Notes under the pieces: model-generated
The model's database searches: none
What the model was told of the DNA's origin: nothing
Seen by the model: only the letters and a program-made list of their open reading frames with translations
Shown: one piece after another, positions 51,661 through 63,190 of the stretch
Position numbering within the stretch: position 1 is the first letter of the stretch
Layout of the letters: every line of letters begins with the position of its first letter
Assembly: GCF_949628215.1 (NCBI RefSeq)
Contig: NC_134279.1
Span: 57,953,766 to 58,017,765, forward strand
DNA: 64,000 bases
Direction of reading: 5' to 3'
DNA from: Phalacrocorax aristotelis
Taxonomy: Eukaryota > Chordata > Aves > Suliformes > Phalacrocoracidae
Position numbers and translations under genes: made by a program

Positions 51661-54600
51661 CCAAAAGAATTGAGATTTTCCAGAGAAAAGCAGTCTAAAG
51701 CCTCAGTATAACCTTACTACTCTTCATTGTTCTTGTGGCACATCTTCAGAAAGAGGTTTGGCTTCATTTACAAAGGCCAAATATCAAAACAAGAGAACCC
51801 TCACCACCTGATGGCTTTATTTATATTTCCAGGATGTGCTGTCTTGTACATACCACCAGTTTCATACTGTGAAACATAAGAGAAGTCAAATTAAAACCCT
51901 GATACAACATTTTTCATGTGAAATATAATGATGTGGCACCAAGAGTGAATTAACTTCATTCAGATAAACTTATACAGCAACAAAATTTGAACCATCTCTT
52001 CACATACACCCTGAAATATAAACAGAGCAAATAATTCCTTCTACAGATAGAAAATTCAGACCTCAAGGGTAATGTTGAAATCTAAGTATTTGGACAGGTG
52101 AAGCACAGGTGACAACCTGGTTGTTGCCACATTAATCTGTGTAGTAGACAGCAATGTGTTACAATTTCATATTCAGAGATTCTGTGCTAAATCTGGTGAA
52201 TCAAACAGGGTAAGACTGGGACAGACTACACAAAAATGTCTTCCTTTTTCTTTTGGAATAACCCCCAGTAATGTAGCAGGAAAGGCAACGTCCTCAAACG
52301 TAAGTCTCTGCTTACCTCCAGTGGTGCTCTGAAGACAGTACACAACCTTACAAAGGTCAAATTTCAACCATTTTAGATGCATGGAGACTGTGGCAGCTCT
52401 TTCTCTGGATATTTCGTAACATGCTTACCTTTAAAATGCAACTAATATGTATTCCCACCAATTAAATGTTCTTCCTTTAGGAGTTTACCTTGCATGTTTT
52501 TGAGAAGGTTAAAGTCACTGACCTTTTAAAGTTCCTGAGAAGATTTTAACTGTGTTGTTGGGTTGTTGTTTTTTGTTTTGTTTTGGGTTTGGTTTTTTTT
52601 TTAAGAAAAGGGAGTATCTCTGCAGGATTACAGTCATTTGTCACCTGGATAACCCACTGACAAACTGCAATTTCCTGTTTAATTGCAGATGCCTCCTTGC
52701 AAACAGCTAAAGTCTCAGGTGCATGGTGAGCATTATTTATGCACAACAGTTGACCACAGTAGTTCCCATTAGTTACATCTCTGCTAACAAATAAAATATA
52801 CCAGGGTTTCTTCCCTGGACCCAAAGGCAACACAGCACATAGTCTGTTAGCTGATGTCTTCTCCTTGCCCCCAGACCAAGGTGGACTTGCCCACAGTGCC
52901 TACCCTGGGCACTCCCAGGGTCTACACGCACCCACTGTGCAGAAGGGAATAAATATAAGAGATAAATAGGGCAGAGCTGAGAGAGCAGATATTGCTCAGA
53001 AGAGCTTTTTTTGTGTGTCCAACCCCTCCTTCAGCCAAAGGAAAGGGAACTTCCTGTCTCAGGACTGTTTAGCTTCTGGGGCTAAACTCAAGCATTTGGT
53101 TATTGCCAGTTTGGAAACGACCTCTTGAAAATACAAACCTTCCCCTAGAGATAGGGAGTGTGGGACTTAGGTGTGTCCTGAATGAGATATACCCCCTACT
53201 TAGGCTTTGTGAGTGGCTCAGGAGCGGCAGATCCTAGGTCACTGTAGTAACATTTTCTTTCCTGAGGAAGGGAAAGAGCAATTTAACTAACAGATTTAAT
53301 AATTACAGCCATTCAGACCATTCTTCTCATTCCTAAACATTTCAGCTATCATGGTCCTTGAAATCACACACTTTGCCTGGTTTATCTTGTCAAATATCTA
53401 TAGAGGTAAGTTATGTCAACAGTGCTCTGAGGCCTTTCTTCGAGAGAGAGGTGTTTTATAGCAGAAATGTAGTCCTGTAAAAAAATCACCTTCCTGTGAT
53501 TACTGGAGCTGCCCATTAACACAGCCCTTGAGCACTTTCAAGTTTCATTATACCAGCTTTACCCCGCAGGGTGACCTGGGGCATCTCTGGCAGTCATGGG
53601 GATGATGCCCGAGAGCCCCGCACTGGTGGTGGGCCCCAGCTCAGGTGCAGCCATGGAGGTGAAAGTGCCCTTTTACTGTTTAAGCATGGTTGGTTACGGT
53701 GGGTGGTTTTACCACAGGGTTGCAAAGTTCATAAGCAAGAACTGCTTATGTTACACTTGTGTTTCTGCACTGTGCAAGTGGCTTGGTATAGATGTAGCTC
53801 TAGGGCTTGCCTGTGCTGTAGATAACATGTTTGGTGGAATAACAGGCAAACCCATCCTGTTACCCCTGCCGTGGAAGCACATCTTAGACCGGCAGCAGAG
53901 TCCTTTTGGTTGCATAGCTTAAATCAGCACAAAAGCAGAGCAAGCCGCAGCTGCTCAGGAGCAGCATGCCTGCAGCAGATTTCTGGTATAACACTGGCTG
54001 CTAAGAAGAAAGTTCAGCTAAAGGCACGTTTGCAGCCCAAATCCTGCCTGCCCATAGTGAAGGTCAGCAACGGAGAGGAGCAGACAGGATGCAAACACTG
54101 GCAGAGGAGGAGCCAGGGCACTGGGGTGAGGCTAGGTAAGGCGAGAGCATGTGACGGCACACGCAAATCCACACTGGGCCACGGGGACAAAGTGTGCCGT
54201 GCCGAGGTAGGGCGATGGGCCAAGAGGTGTGACCCTGCTCCTGACTCACGGCAGCACGCACTGCCAATGGGTGACTCAGGCACAGCAGCTTTTTACCATG
54301 TAAAGTCCCATCCCAGGTATTCTGGCAGCATAGGACTGGTATAAAGCTTAGTCTGCTTAACGCAGACTTCTTTGGTAATGATGCCCTTTCTGCACATGGC
54401 AGTTCAGGCTCTGCTGGTACAATAAAAAGCTGCATTTTCTAATTCTGACAATAAATCAGTGTTCTGGGATATGTAAGTTATGAACGTGTAGCGAAACGTA
54501 ATGTAAGTGACACTGGAATTAATGGATATGGTAAATGCCCCTGCAGCTCATTCAGCCTCCTCTAGTCTAAATTTTTCCTTCATGTTACTGGGAGGCAGAA

Positions 54601-57523
54601 AAATAAATTTGTCTTCCTGAGGGAAACTGTGTCATTTCCCTTGTCTGACAACCTCTTTTAACAAAAAATTTCCAAGTGATACTTCTTTTCTTATTTTCAA
54701 TGAGACATTAAGAACTAAAATAGAAAAGCTTATGCCTCCAGAGATGATGCTTGTTGGCTGGAGGAAAAGCTCTTTCACTTAACATTCTTATATTCTACTG
54801 CAACCTGTAAAAGGGCAAAGCAGTTGCTGGAAGAGAAGAAATTAGGGTTGTGTGTGCTAACTACGCTTATTTTCATACCCTGGTTCTGGTAGTCTAGCTT
54901 CGCTCTCCTGTAAATATAAGTTTGGAGGGCTCTATCCTCCCTCTTTTGAACATGTATCACAAGGCCCTGTAATGCTCTCCTTTGCAAAAAGGTCCCAGAG
55001 GGAACCAGCAAGAATGTTATTTGCTGGGAACCTTTTAATTGTCAAAATTGGTTGGCACATAGTCGGCTTGTGCTCACTGGATATCCCTGCCAGCCACAGG
55101 AGGTGGTCACTACGTGCCTTCCAGTGACCCGTAGAGCTCACACCAATGCACTGCACCTCCCTTCTTGATTTCTCCAGTACCTTTAGCCTCTTGAGACCTG
55201 CAGCACTAAAATCTCTAGCTGCATCCAAATTTTTGAAGAGTAACAGTTTGCTATTCTACCATCTGATCTCTCTGGAACATTCAGTGTTTCAGAAAGGCTC
55301 TCATCTACCCCCCTGTGAAACCTCATTGGCTTCTCCAGAGCAGGAGCTGTGCTGTGAAACCAGATTCAGCAAGCTTCAAAAGAAATCTTTCCCCTGTTTT
55401 CCCATGAATTTGCTCAATGGTAGTGATTCAACAAATGCTTTAAGCCAGCAATGCTGGCAGAAGGACCAGTCCCACCTTCTTCTTCCCCTCTGCCAGCACA
55501 GGTGTTCAGGTAGTGTATGTGCAGAGTGCAGCCGCACAAATGCATGCTACAGCACAAGAGAAGGCTGTGCAGGGTGGGAAGGATGGAGCAGGACCTTACT
55601 TTGGCAGCTCCAGTTTAACATCTTTGTGAGACTGTGGTGTGAAACACTGGTCTTGAGGAGCCACATCAGGCTACTGAGGGCTAAACCTTTTTTGCATAGG
55701 GTGTTTTGTTTACCCAGTGACTGAAAAGCAATCATCGTATTAACTCCCTTGTAGGTATGTCTATCCAGAACCCACCCTGTATTTATTTTAATGGAAAGCA
55801 AACATGCCACAGAAATGTAATGGTTGTGGCTGTATAAAAAACCTTTGGGATTTGCTGCTTTCTGTCTCTTTTTATGTGCTAATTAAAATCTATTGCACTC
55901 AATGGGTTTATTCAGTATCTGTCTTCTTACAGTTTGGAACCTAAAACTTGCTTTCAGGTTTTAATGAAAGCACAAAATTGCACATGGGGAAACTGAGGCT
56001 ACTCTCCACAGAGATCCTCTGTGCTGACACTCATTGCAGAACGGCAATTAAAGTGTTTGCTAAAAATAAAGCAAAAACTTTGTCTAGTGACCATTAAGGT
56101 TATCAGGGCAACTCTCACTGCCCATGAACCAGAAAAGCCTAAGATTAAAAACAGAAGGGGAAAAGCCCAAGGTGTCCTTGGCCAAATTTCCCCCTGGTGG
56201 GACTCCACCTTCAGGGCTGCGACTTTGTCCTCTCCGTGCCAGGATGGTGGATGTGCCTGGGGCTGGCAGAGCAGAAGGGTAGTCCACCTTTGCAAGGGCA
56301 TTTACTGGGAATCCTCCATGATGTGGCAAGATAAAGGTCAAAGCACTGACATAGATTATGCATGGAAAGTGCTTCGGTGTGAGAGCACCTGGAAAGCTGT
56401 TGTCTCTAAGTGTCTACCTGGGTGCCTGAATACCTCTGAAAATCCCTTGAGACTATATAGTAAAGCTGTTTTGAGACATATATGTGTTGTATCTATCCAC
56501 CCCAAAAAAACCCTGGTGTGGTACCTGTTACAGACTGTTTGCTCCCTGGAAGATCTCCCCAGGTTTGGTCTGCAATAACTTATGAAAGTCAGGAAATGAC
56601 AAATTGTGCTATATTAACTCACATTGTGTAAGAACAGGTGTAAAATAACATGTTGTTCATTTAAATAAAGTGGTGTTGTCTCTTTAAACATTCAAATAGG
56701 CAATAAAATGGTTCTACAAACATGTGGGAACCTGTTCTACCAAACACAAAGTGGTTTTGTTAAAAAGAGAAGGAAAAGAAAAGGGGGAGGGGGGGAAAGG
56801 CTGTCTGTTACAAGATCTTAATTTTTGTGGCTGTATTGTGGCTGAGGATGGGCTTATGTGTGAATATACTGATAAACTTTAAAGACTTTCTGACATGGAG
56901 GTTGGAGACCTTGCAGGTCACTCTAAATTCATGTGTTCTTTCAGTGAAATATTTTACTTGGCACATTCCCTTCTCATTCCACTACACTCTCTCAGTAGTT
57001 TTTGAAGACCAAATATTACCATAAAAACCAGCCAACCGCTCACTCCTTACTCTCCCGTCTCCTTTTACTTGCTCACGTGTCTGCACTGTCACATGATGCT
57101 AAGCTGCCACCCTGAAATATCTCCTGAAAGCCTATTTCCTACCATGACCATAAAAAATACTCACTCTCATCCAGATAATGACACCACCCCAATAAATTCA
57201 TAAGCCTGTTATCAGCCTCTGGATCTCCCAAAGCATTTGTGTTCAATCTTTCTAAAAATCTCAAAGAGCAGATCCAAAGCTTTATTAGTGCTTGTCATTA
57301 TATCGAGGAGTCCAGTGCAACCCATCAGAAGAGACAAGATCATATGTCTGCTTGTAGAAGAGACACAGCCGAGGGGAAGTACACTGTTTCCTTGGAAGCC
57401 TTTTCTGCCTCTGTCCCCATCTGACAGGCATTAGCATATTCCAACGAATTTCACTTTTTTCTTCAAATTTCCAGCCTTTTCTATCACTGTATTCAGGAGA
57501 ACAATTATTCAGGGAAAACCTTT

Positions 57524-57785
57524 CATGTGTGTTGCTGTACACTTCTATGGGAGAACTTATCTTGGGCCGCATACCTCCGGGACACAGGGCTCTACCCACC
57601 CTGGGGACAGTGATGCACAGACATCAAAATGATGGATACAAAATGTCCGTTTATTTAGCTGCGTCACACGCTTATATAGCTCTTGCGCTTCCTGTTCCTG
57701 CCACTCCTATGGGGAGGAGTCTATCTTTCCGTCACAGCCCGTGATCTTCCGGTCGCCGATCCCTGTCTATTCCCCTACACATGTG
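57524..57785 (-). mobile_element. Solo LTR of an ERVK/alpharetrovirus-like avian endogenous retrovirus, with target-site duplication
   Basis: The LTR spans 57530-57779 (250 bp) and reads on the minus strand from TGTAGGGGAATAG to TACAGCAACA. The 6-bp duplication CATGTG is intact on both sides (57524-57529 and 57780-57785). On the minus strand a TATATAAG box (57671-57678) is followed after about 15 bases by AATAAA (57650-57655), then about 120 bp of R-U5. This compact TATA-then-AATAAACG layout is that of avian alpharetrovirus-type LTRs, and 6-bp duplications are typical of ERVK-class elements. No internal retroviral sequence or partner LTR is present, so it is a solo LTR. The undamaged duplication suggests a relatively young insertion. 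The frames that cross it are incidental. Confidence 0.88.
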
Positions 57786-59596
57786 GATAAAAGGACATGG
57801 AAGTTCTGTGGGAAACAGGCATGGACTGGTCTGGATAGACTCTCCTTTGCACCGTTCCCTTTCACATCTCTTAGGATTTGGCCCCCTCTTAGCTGTCAAT
57901 CATCAAAAAGAGAAAGCAACTAAATATTTATGGTATTATTGTGATGGTGGGTGACACTTTTTCACTGTAGTCAAGCTGTACATTAGGAAAGAAGATGTGT
58001 TTATATCCTTACACTAGTGCAGTGGATGCTGTATGATGAGAGGAGAGTGTGTGCATGTATGGAACCGATCCTCCCTGCTGCTTGGATAGCTCTGCCCTTA
58101 ACACTTTTCCACTCTGCCTTAGGTGTATCCCTCTCACGACATCAGAGTCATCATAAAGAGGCATATAAAAAGTCACGTAATCGTTATGAACACAGTGTGC
58201 TTGAAGTGAAGGGAAGTAGGTGCCTAATGCCAAGAAAAGCTGGGGGACACACTGGCAGTATTCTGCCTGACTTTCTCAAGTTCCCTATAAAAGCACAGCC
58301 TGCAGGACAAATTAATATATTTTCAAATTCTGCCATCGGGAATGCTAACACCTCAGAATACCCTACAGCGACTAGATCTGCTGAAGTTCATTGCTTTAAA
58401 CAATAGTGGGGACATAACTTGGAGACTAACAACAAGCTGTAGCTAAAAATGAAAGTACAAAATGAAAGTCAAGGGTTTGAGTGGCCTCTCTACACACGCC
58501 TAATTGACATGGTATATTGAAGAGCCTTCTAAAAATGAGCCCATCGGCTCACTAGCATTGCTGCTTTTTCACTCCACTTACACCAGAATAGTCTTCCCTG
58601 TGCATTCAAGTACATGCATGATTATAGCTGATAGGATTCGCTTTACAATGCTTATGGTTAAAAGTTTAGTTTGCTTTCCAACAGAAAAATGCAAAGAGAA
58701 GGATACTGACTTAAAAAAATTAATCTGGTGGAGGGGAGTTTTGCGAGCTTATACCAGCTAAATATTTTATACTCACTTCCCTGTATAGATCAGTGGGACT
58801 GAGGCATGGGTCTGATTTGGCAAAATCTCCTAGCTGTTATCCCTGGATTTGAGAATTCTATAGTCCTGGGCAAACCACTTAATTTCCATGCTGCGGCTTC
58901 CCTGCCAGCAGAGCAGCACCTGCTTCTCTGCAGCTCTCGTAGCTAACGAGTTAACATTTGCAGAGAGGAATTCTGAAGATGAAAGGCTTGTACGGTAGAC
59001 TTGGGCTGCAGGCATTTTGGGACCAGGATCCAGGCTGCAGGTGTGTTTGCACAGTGCCTAACACACCATGGCCACAGCACTGTGGATAAACAAGTATAAA
59101 AAGCCAGAACAGATTGATTGCAATCACCGTTTGGGTTTGTGGTATAAGTAGAACAGCTATCCTTCCTGTTCGTTCTCAGAAACAGCCACAGAGATGCTTC
59201 TTTTGCCAGTCTTTGCCATCCTCCACATTTCTCTCTAACGTGGAGCCTTCTAATTTTAGAACTCTTGTCTCTACACCCGTTGACTCCGCTACCCCTCTTC
59301 TCTATTGACCAGCCTCTGATTCCTCAGTACAGGGATGTCTTTAAGTTTTACATGCCTACAGTAAACCACAAAAGGGGCAAGAACAAATTACTATGTAGGA
59401 CCATCTGATACAAACTGACTGCTTCCTCCGCAGAATCCACCCCTGTGCACAGTTTGTCACTGAAAGGTTAAGACACTACTTCTTCCACACTAGGGTGCCC
59501 TGAGGTTCCTGCCTGTGTACTGCTTGAATGGACATTTGGACCAAGCTTTATCTTTTGGGAAAAAAGAGAAAGAAAAAAGGAATGGCTTTGCCAGTT
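57786..59596. other. No gene or repeat recognised
   Basis: Mixed-composition non-coding DNA. The frame at 58017-58406 (129 codons, plus) has no recognisable domain and is overlapped on the minus strand. A purine-rich tract at 59557-59582 precedes the poly-A/poly-G run. Confidence 0.45.
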
Positions 59597-59626
59597 AAAA
59601 AAAAAAAAGGGGGGGGGGGGGGGGGG
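59597..59626. repeat. A12 followed by G18 homopolymers
   Basis: Twelve adenines are followed without interruption by 18 guanines. A G run this long can fold into quadruplexes, and its length is prone to replication slippage and sequencing error. The lengths as given should not be taken as exact. Confidence 0.85.
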
Positions 59627-60564
59627 CGGACTGAAAGCTATAGTTGTTTTGCTTCTGTGATATGCTGTGTGCTTTTCACCTTCTCCGGGCAGTGCCCTTT
59701 CCCAGAAATTGGTTGTCTCCCAAGGCATGCCCTGCTCCTTCTCCCACTGGCTGGTTGTGCACGCTGCTTGCCGACCCAGCAAAGCCATCATCCAAAGAGA
59801 GTTTTGGTGCAGTTCCTCCTCTTGGCTGCTTGAGAAGGTGTGTTGTTTGCTTTGTCTAAGTGCTCCCGGGGCCTAATGCGCCGTTGTTATGTACAGACCA
59901 TTTCTGCTGTCATGAATCATGTTTTACCACCCCTGTGCTTTTACTTCTGCACCAGGCTCTTTTTTTTCTTTCAAGCAAACACATTTGAGTTTCCGTGTTT
60001 GCTGCTGAAACAGTGCACGCCGGGTACACGGCACGGGCTGTGTTATTCCTACTGTCCCGTTGCTGCTGAGATCAGTAAACCTACCTCCCACTTCAGGAGC
60101 TGCAGACCATTTTTTTTTTCTTATAACCAAAGGTAAATCGAAATAATTTTGCCAGACACATATAAAGAAAAAAAAATTCACTGAAAAAAACTCATGCCGT
60201 CAAGCAAAATATGCCCTTTTCTTATCTTATCTGTTGTGAGTAACTCAAGCTATTTGCACAACGCCTTGTGCTAGGAAGGAGTTGTTTGTACATGTTTCAC
60301 TCCCTTTTTTCCAAGTTTTGAATTTTGAATGAAATCTTTCTCTTCAAATTCCTCCTCCCTGTGAAAATGTCATGGTTTCTCTTTCCTGTGCTTCCCTGAA
60401 GGCTGGACCCAGACCTGCCTCCAAAGATCCCTTCATTGCAGATGGTTTTCTATTAATCTTCAAACTGCTTTGGAGAACTCTCTGTGTCTGGCAGTGCTAC
60501 CATCCCCTCTCCCTCCCGTCCCACCCACTTAGCCTCAGCCTAAGAGCCCTTAACAAATGACTCC
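59627..60564. other. No gene recognised
   Basis: Several overlapping plus-strand frames at 59528-60136 are C, F and L-rich and show no family signature. The sequence is pyrimidine-leaning, with T runs near 59961 and 60111. Nothing else is seen. Confidence 0.4.
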
Positions 60565-60718
60565 CAAGGAATTTAAATGGCTAACGTTCGCTGGCCAATA
60601 AAGAGATGCATAAACTGTATAACCAGGTTACACGGCTCTTGCCATTAGGAAAAAAGGTTGCTCGGGCAAAGGCGTGAGTCCTCTTAACCTGTCGCACTTC
60701 GATCGCGGGACTGAAGAG
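60565..60718 (+). promoter_or_regulatory. CpG-enriched segment with CCAAT box, ending at a splice-donor match
   Basis: Within AT-rich surroundings this segment has at least nine CpGs (AACGTTCGC, ACACGGC, CTCGGGC, GGCGTG, GTCGCAC, TTCGATCGCGGG). A CCAAT motif lies at 60595-60599. It ends in GAAGAG followed by GTAAGG at 60719, a good plus-strand donor. The layout fits a weak alternative promoter plus first exon about 57 kb downstream of the left-hand promoter cluster. There is no TATA box at a suitable position and no open frame of note. The alternative is a conserved enhancer or a chance donor. Confidence 0.28.
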
Positions 60719-62836
60719 GTAAGGGAAATCTTGTTTGCTCTGTAGGGCTTTTTATCTGGTTTTCATTTATCAGGGAGTTGAGACCGAAAGTATGTCATTG
60801 TCAAGGTATCAGGTTTGAGTTTTGCCTTCCTTTAGAGGGTCCTAAAGGGTTGTTTGAGGAAGAGGCAACTACTTCTAAGCTTGAACTATGGGGTTTGACA
60901 TGAGAATATCTAACAGAATTTGGGTAGCAAATAGCAAAGCGAATGTCAGAACAGTGAAAATTAAACCACTGACATTTTAGACAGAGGAAAACAAATAAAA
61001 CTGTGTCTCAGAGATTTTTTTTCTACTATCTTAAATTAATGAAGTGAAAGGTAGCCATTTACAACCTTCTGACATTGTGTTTTCCATTGGTCTGTCTCTG
61101 CCGTTGTCTCTTTGTGCCGCCTGGTATTTTGTTCTGCTTTTTCAAGAGAATGACATAAAAATCAAGCTTTAAAAGTGGGTTATCGGCTTTAGGTGCAGAA
61201 GTTGAAGCTTGTAGATTGAAGGTGGCTAGGAACGTTGAACAAGCAGGGTATATATGCAAGTATTATTAATATAAATGAATCTATGTAATTCATTCTGCAT
61301 ACTTAAAATTTGATAGCATTTTAAGAAAATGAAGTTCTGGTATTATTCTATCCGTATTCTACTTAAGCAGCATGTGAAACATTTAAGGCTTGTATATGAC
61401 ATAGGACACGTGAAGTTAATCTGTTCACCCTTATTTATTTATTTATTCATTTATTGCTTTATTGGGATCTGTGCTGATAAAAATACTGAAGTTTGAACTT
61501 AAATCTGGAAAAAAACAGTTGAACCTAAGACATTAAAAAAAAAAAAGGAAGTATAGTTGTTGTAAGTAAGGTTCGATTAAAACCAATGCCAAAATTGTCC
61601 GTTCACATGTGGACCAGATGCAGCAGTTGTGTATAATGTTGTCCTGTCCTGAGCTAGGTGGGATTGAAGCCATGCTTCAAAATGTGTGTGTAAAGTGCCC
61701 CCCCACCCTTTGCACACCTAAGCTTGCCATGGATGTCAGCCAGCACCTGGAGCATGTGAGGGATATCACGGCAAAACATTACTGCCATCCCTTGCAATGC
61801 TCCATGCCCTGACAGGCTGGGTTGCAGAAAGGGTGTCTTTTTCAATCGTATTATCGCAGCTGATCTCTGAAGGCCTCCACACTCAACCCAGTCCACAGTG
61901 GCGCATGTTGGTGTTAGCTGATGATGTTGCACCAAAGACCTTGCCCACGGCTGAAAGGGCTGGGAGAGCTTTTTCATTAAATAACACAGTTAACCTAACT
62001 GAACTGCAAAATATGTCTTTTTTACTCATCAAGACAAGGCCATATGACAGTCTATCAAGAGCTTTTTGTAATGTTGTTGGTTTGATTATTTTTCCATGGG
62101 TTTCTCGTATAGCTCTGCACTGTATAACTGAGATTAGATAATGTGCTGGATAAAAATAAATAAAGTTAACAAAGGAGGAACCATTTTGTTACTCTTTTTA
62201 GTAATTTCTATTCAATTCTGCATTTCAGCTCCATTCTTTGCTGAAGAAATGATATTGAATCAAATGTTGCTTGTCTTCTTTCTTCAGCTTTTAATAAAAA
62301 AAAAATCCCAGTTAAGGTCAGCAAAAGGTGAATTTCAAATGACATCTGTCTCAAATCCCATACCTTTTCTGAAGTGCACAGAACTTTCATTTCCAAACCC
62401 TAGGTATTTCCAACTGAGCTGTAATTTCAGTAAACTTAAGTTGTCTTGAATTAACCCAGCACAGGAGTGGTGCCTCCTGAGAGATTTCCTGCCTTGGTTA
62501 AACATTTTTTTAAATTTATAATATTAAACCTGGACACAGGCAACAAGTGCTGGAAATCTCTTCCTTGTACCTGTAAACCTTATTTCTCAATTTCAACCCA
62601 AGGTTCAAAGGTTTCTACAAACTTCTTAGATCAGAGGTCAGGTACAAATTGCTGCACTTTGTAGCTCCTTTCTGCCGATATGACAGAATTTCACAGCAAA
62701 GACAATTGTCTTTCATCCCCCTCTCCTCCGCGCACAGGCAACGCCAGGCAGTTAGAAGCGTGATATGTACAAGTCAGCCATTGGTACCTGAGTTTAATAA
62801 ATAACTAACTGGGTTTCAGTGGTGCAAGGTGCATAT
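60719..62836. other. No gene recognised; TTTA microsatellite
   Basis: AT-rich non-coding sequence. A (TTTA)n microsatellite of about six units, with one interruption, lies at 61431-61455, and an A-run at 61534-61545. The frames at 61609-61812, 61797-62141 and 62141-62449 have no recognisable features. Confidence 0.45.
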
Positions 62837-62844
62837 TATAAAAG
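62837..62844 (+). promoter_or_regulatory. Canonical TATA box
   Basis: TATAAAAG followed by GGG is an optimal TATA box, set in GCATATTATAAAAGGGG. A start site would be expected about 25-30 bp downstream, near 62865-62870. No exon boundary or open frame identifies a transcript. In AT-rich DNA such a match can arise by chance. Confidence 0.25.
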
Positions 62845-62899
62845 GGGTCAAATGTCAGTGCACAAAGGAAAAAAAAAAACCCGGCCACTGACTAAGCCA

Positions 62900-63190
62900 A
62901 ATGCTTTGAGTTTAATGTACTTTCAGTGGTGAACATTCACATCCCAACTGTGGTTTGCTTTATGCTGATTTTAATTTCTGTGACCTGATGGGGAGGGAAC
63001 ATGTTGGTCTGCTTTCAGCTTTCCCTGAAATCTCTGCCTCTTGCTGAAAGCAGGGTTGCAAGTTGGGCCCCCCGTCGTTGCGGTGTTCACGTGGTGAACA
63101 CAAAGCTAAGAATGTTGCAATAAATATAGTGCATAAGATTAGGGTGAACAGAAGAGTCTGAGGCTATTTTTATTGTTATAAAATTGACTA
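62900..63190. promoter_or_regulatory. Complex block with E-box palindrome (candidate regulatory element)
   Basis: At its centre GTGTTCAC (63083-63090) and GTGAACAC (63094-63101) form perfect 8-nt arms around GTG. They contain a CACGTG E-box (63088-63093), the core for bHLH-zip factors such as USF, MYC or MITF. A C/EBP-like TTGCAATAA word follows at about 63115, and the CpG-containing CCCGTCGTTGCGG lies just before. No coding frame or repeat is seen. Enhancer function is inferred from motifs only. Confidence 0.3.

Larger units (their letters stand above)
43444..57523. other. Long stretch with no gene recognised
   Basis: Fourteen kilobases of apparently non-coding DNA. Frames longer than 100 codons (for example 43501-43845, 47850-48257 minus, 49986-50423 minus, 53871-54344, 55146-55724, 56021-56578) show no domain or splice context, and most are crossed by frames on the opposite strand. 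Low-complexity items are a T13 run at 46275-46287, a T/G-rich tract at 52551-52602 and a 39-nt uninterrupted purine tract at 56762-56800. Items listed separately are two tandem repeats near 45.1 and 45.4 kb, a CpG cluster at 50.9 kb and a palindrome at 51.65 kb. Confidence 0.45.

Noticed and set aside
55146-55724. 192-codon plus-strand open frame, the longest in the window
   Set aside because: Cysteine- and leucine-rich with no family motif, no start-site or exon signals, and overlapped by a minus-strand frame. Treated as chance.
56021-56578. 185-codon plus-strand open frame
   Set aside because: No domain or conserved motif is evident, and overlapping minus-strand frames of similar quality argue against coding.
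61570-61586. GGTTCGATTAAAACC, resembling a tRNA B box
   Set aside because: No matching A box or cloverleaf arms lie at the right distance upstream, so neither a tRNA gene nor a tRNA-derived SINE is supported.
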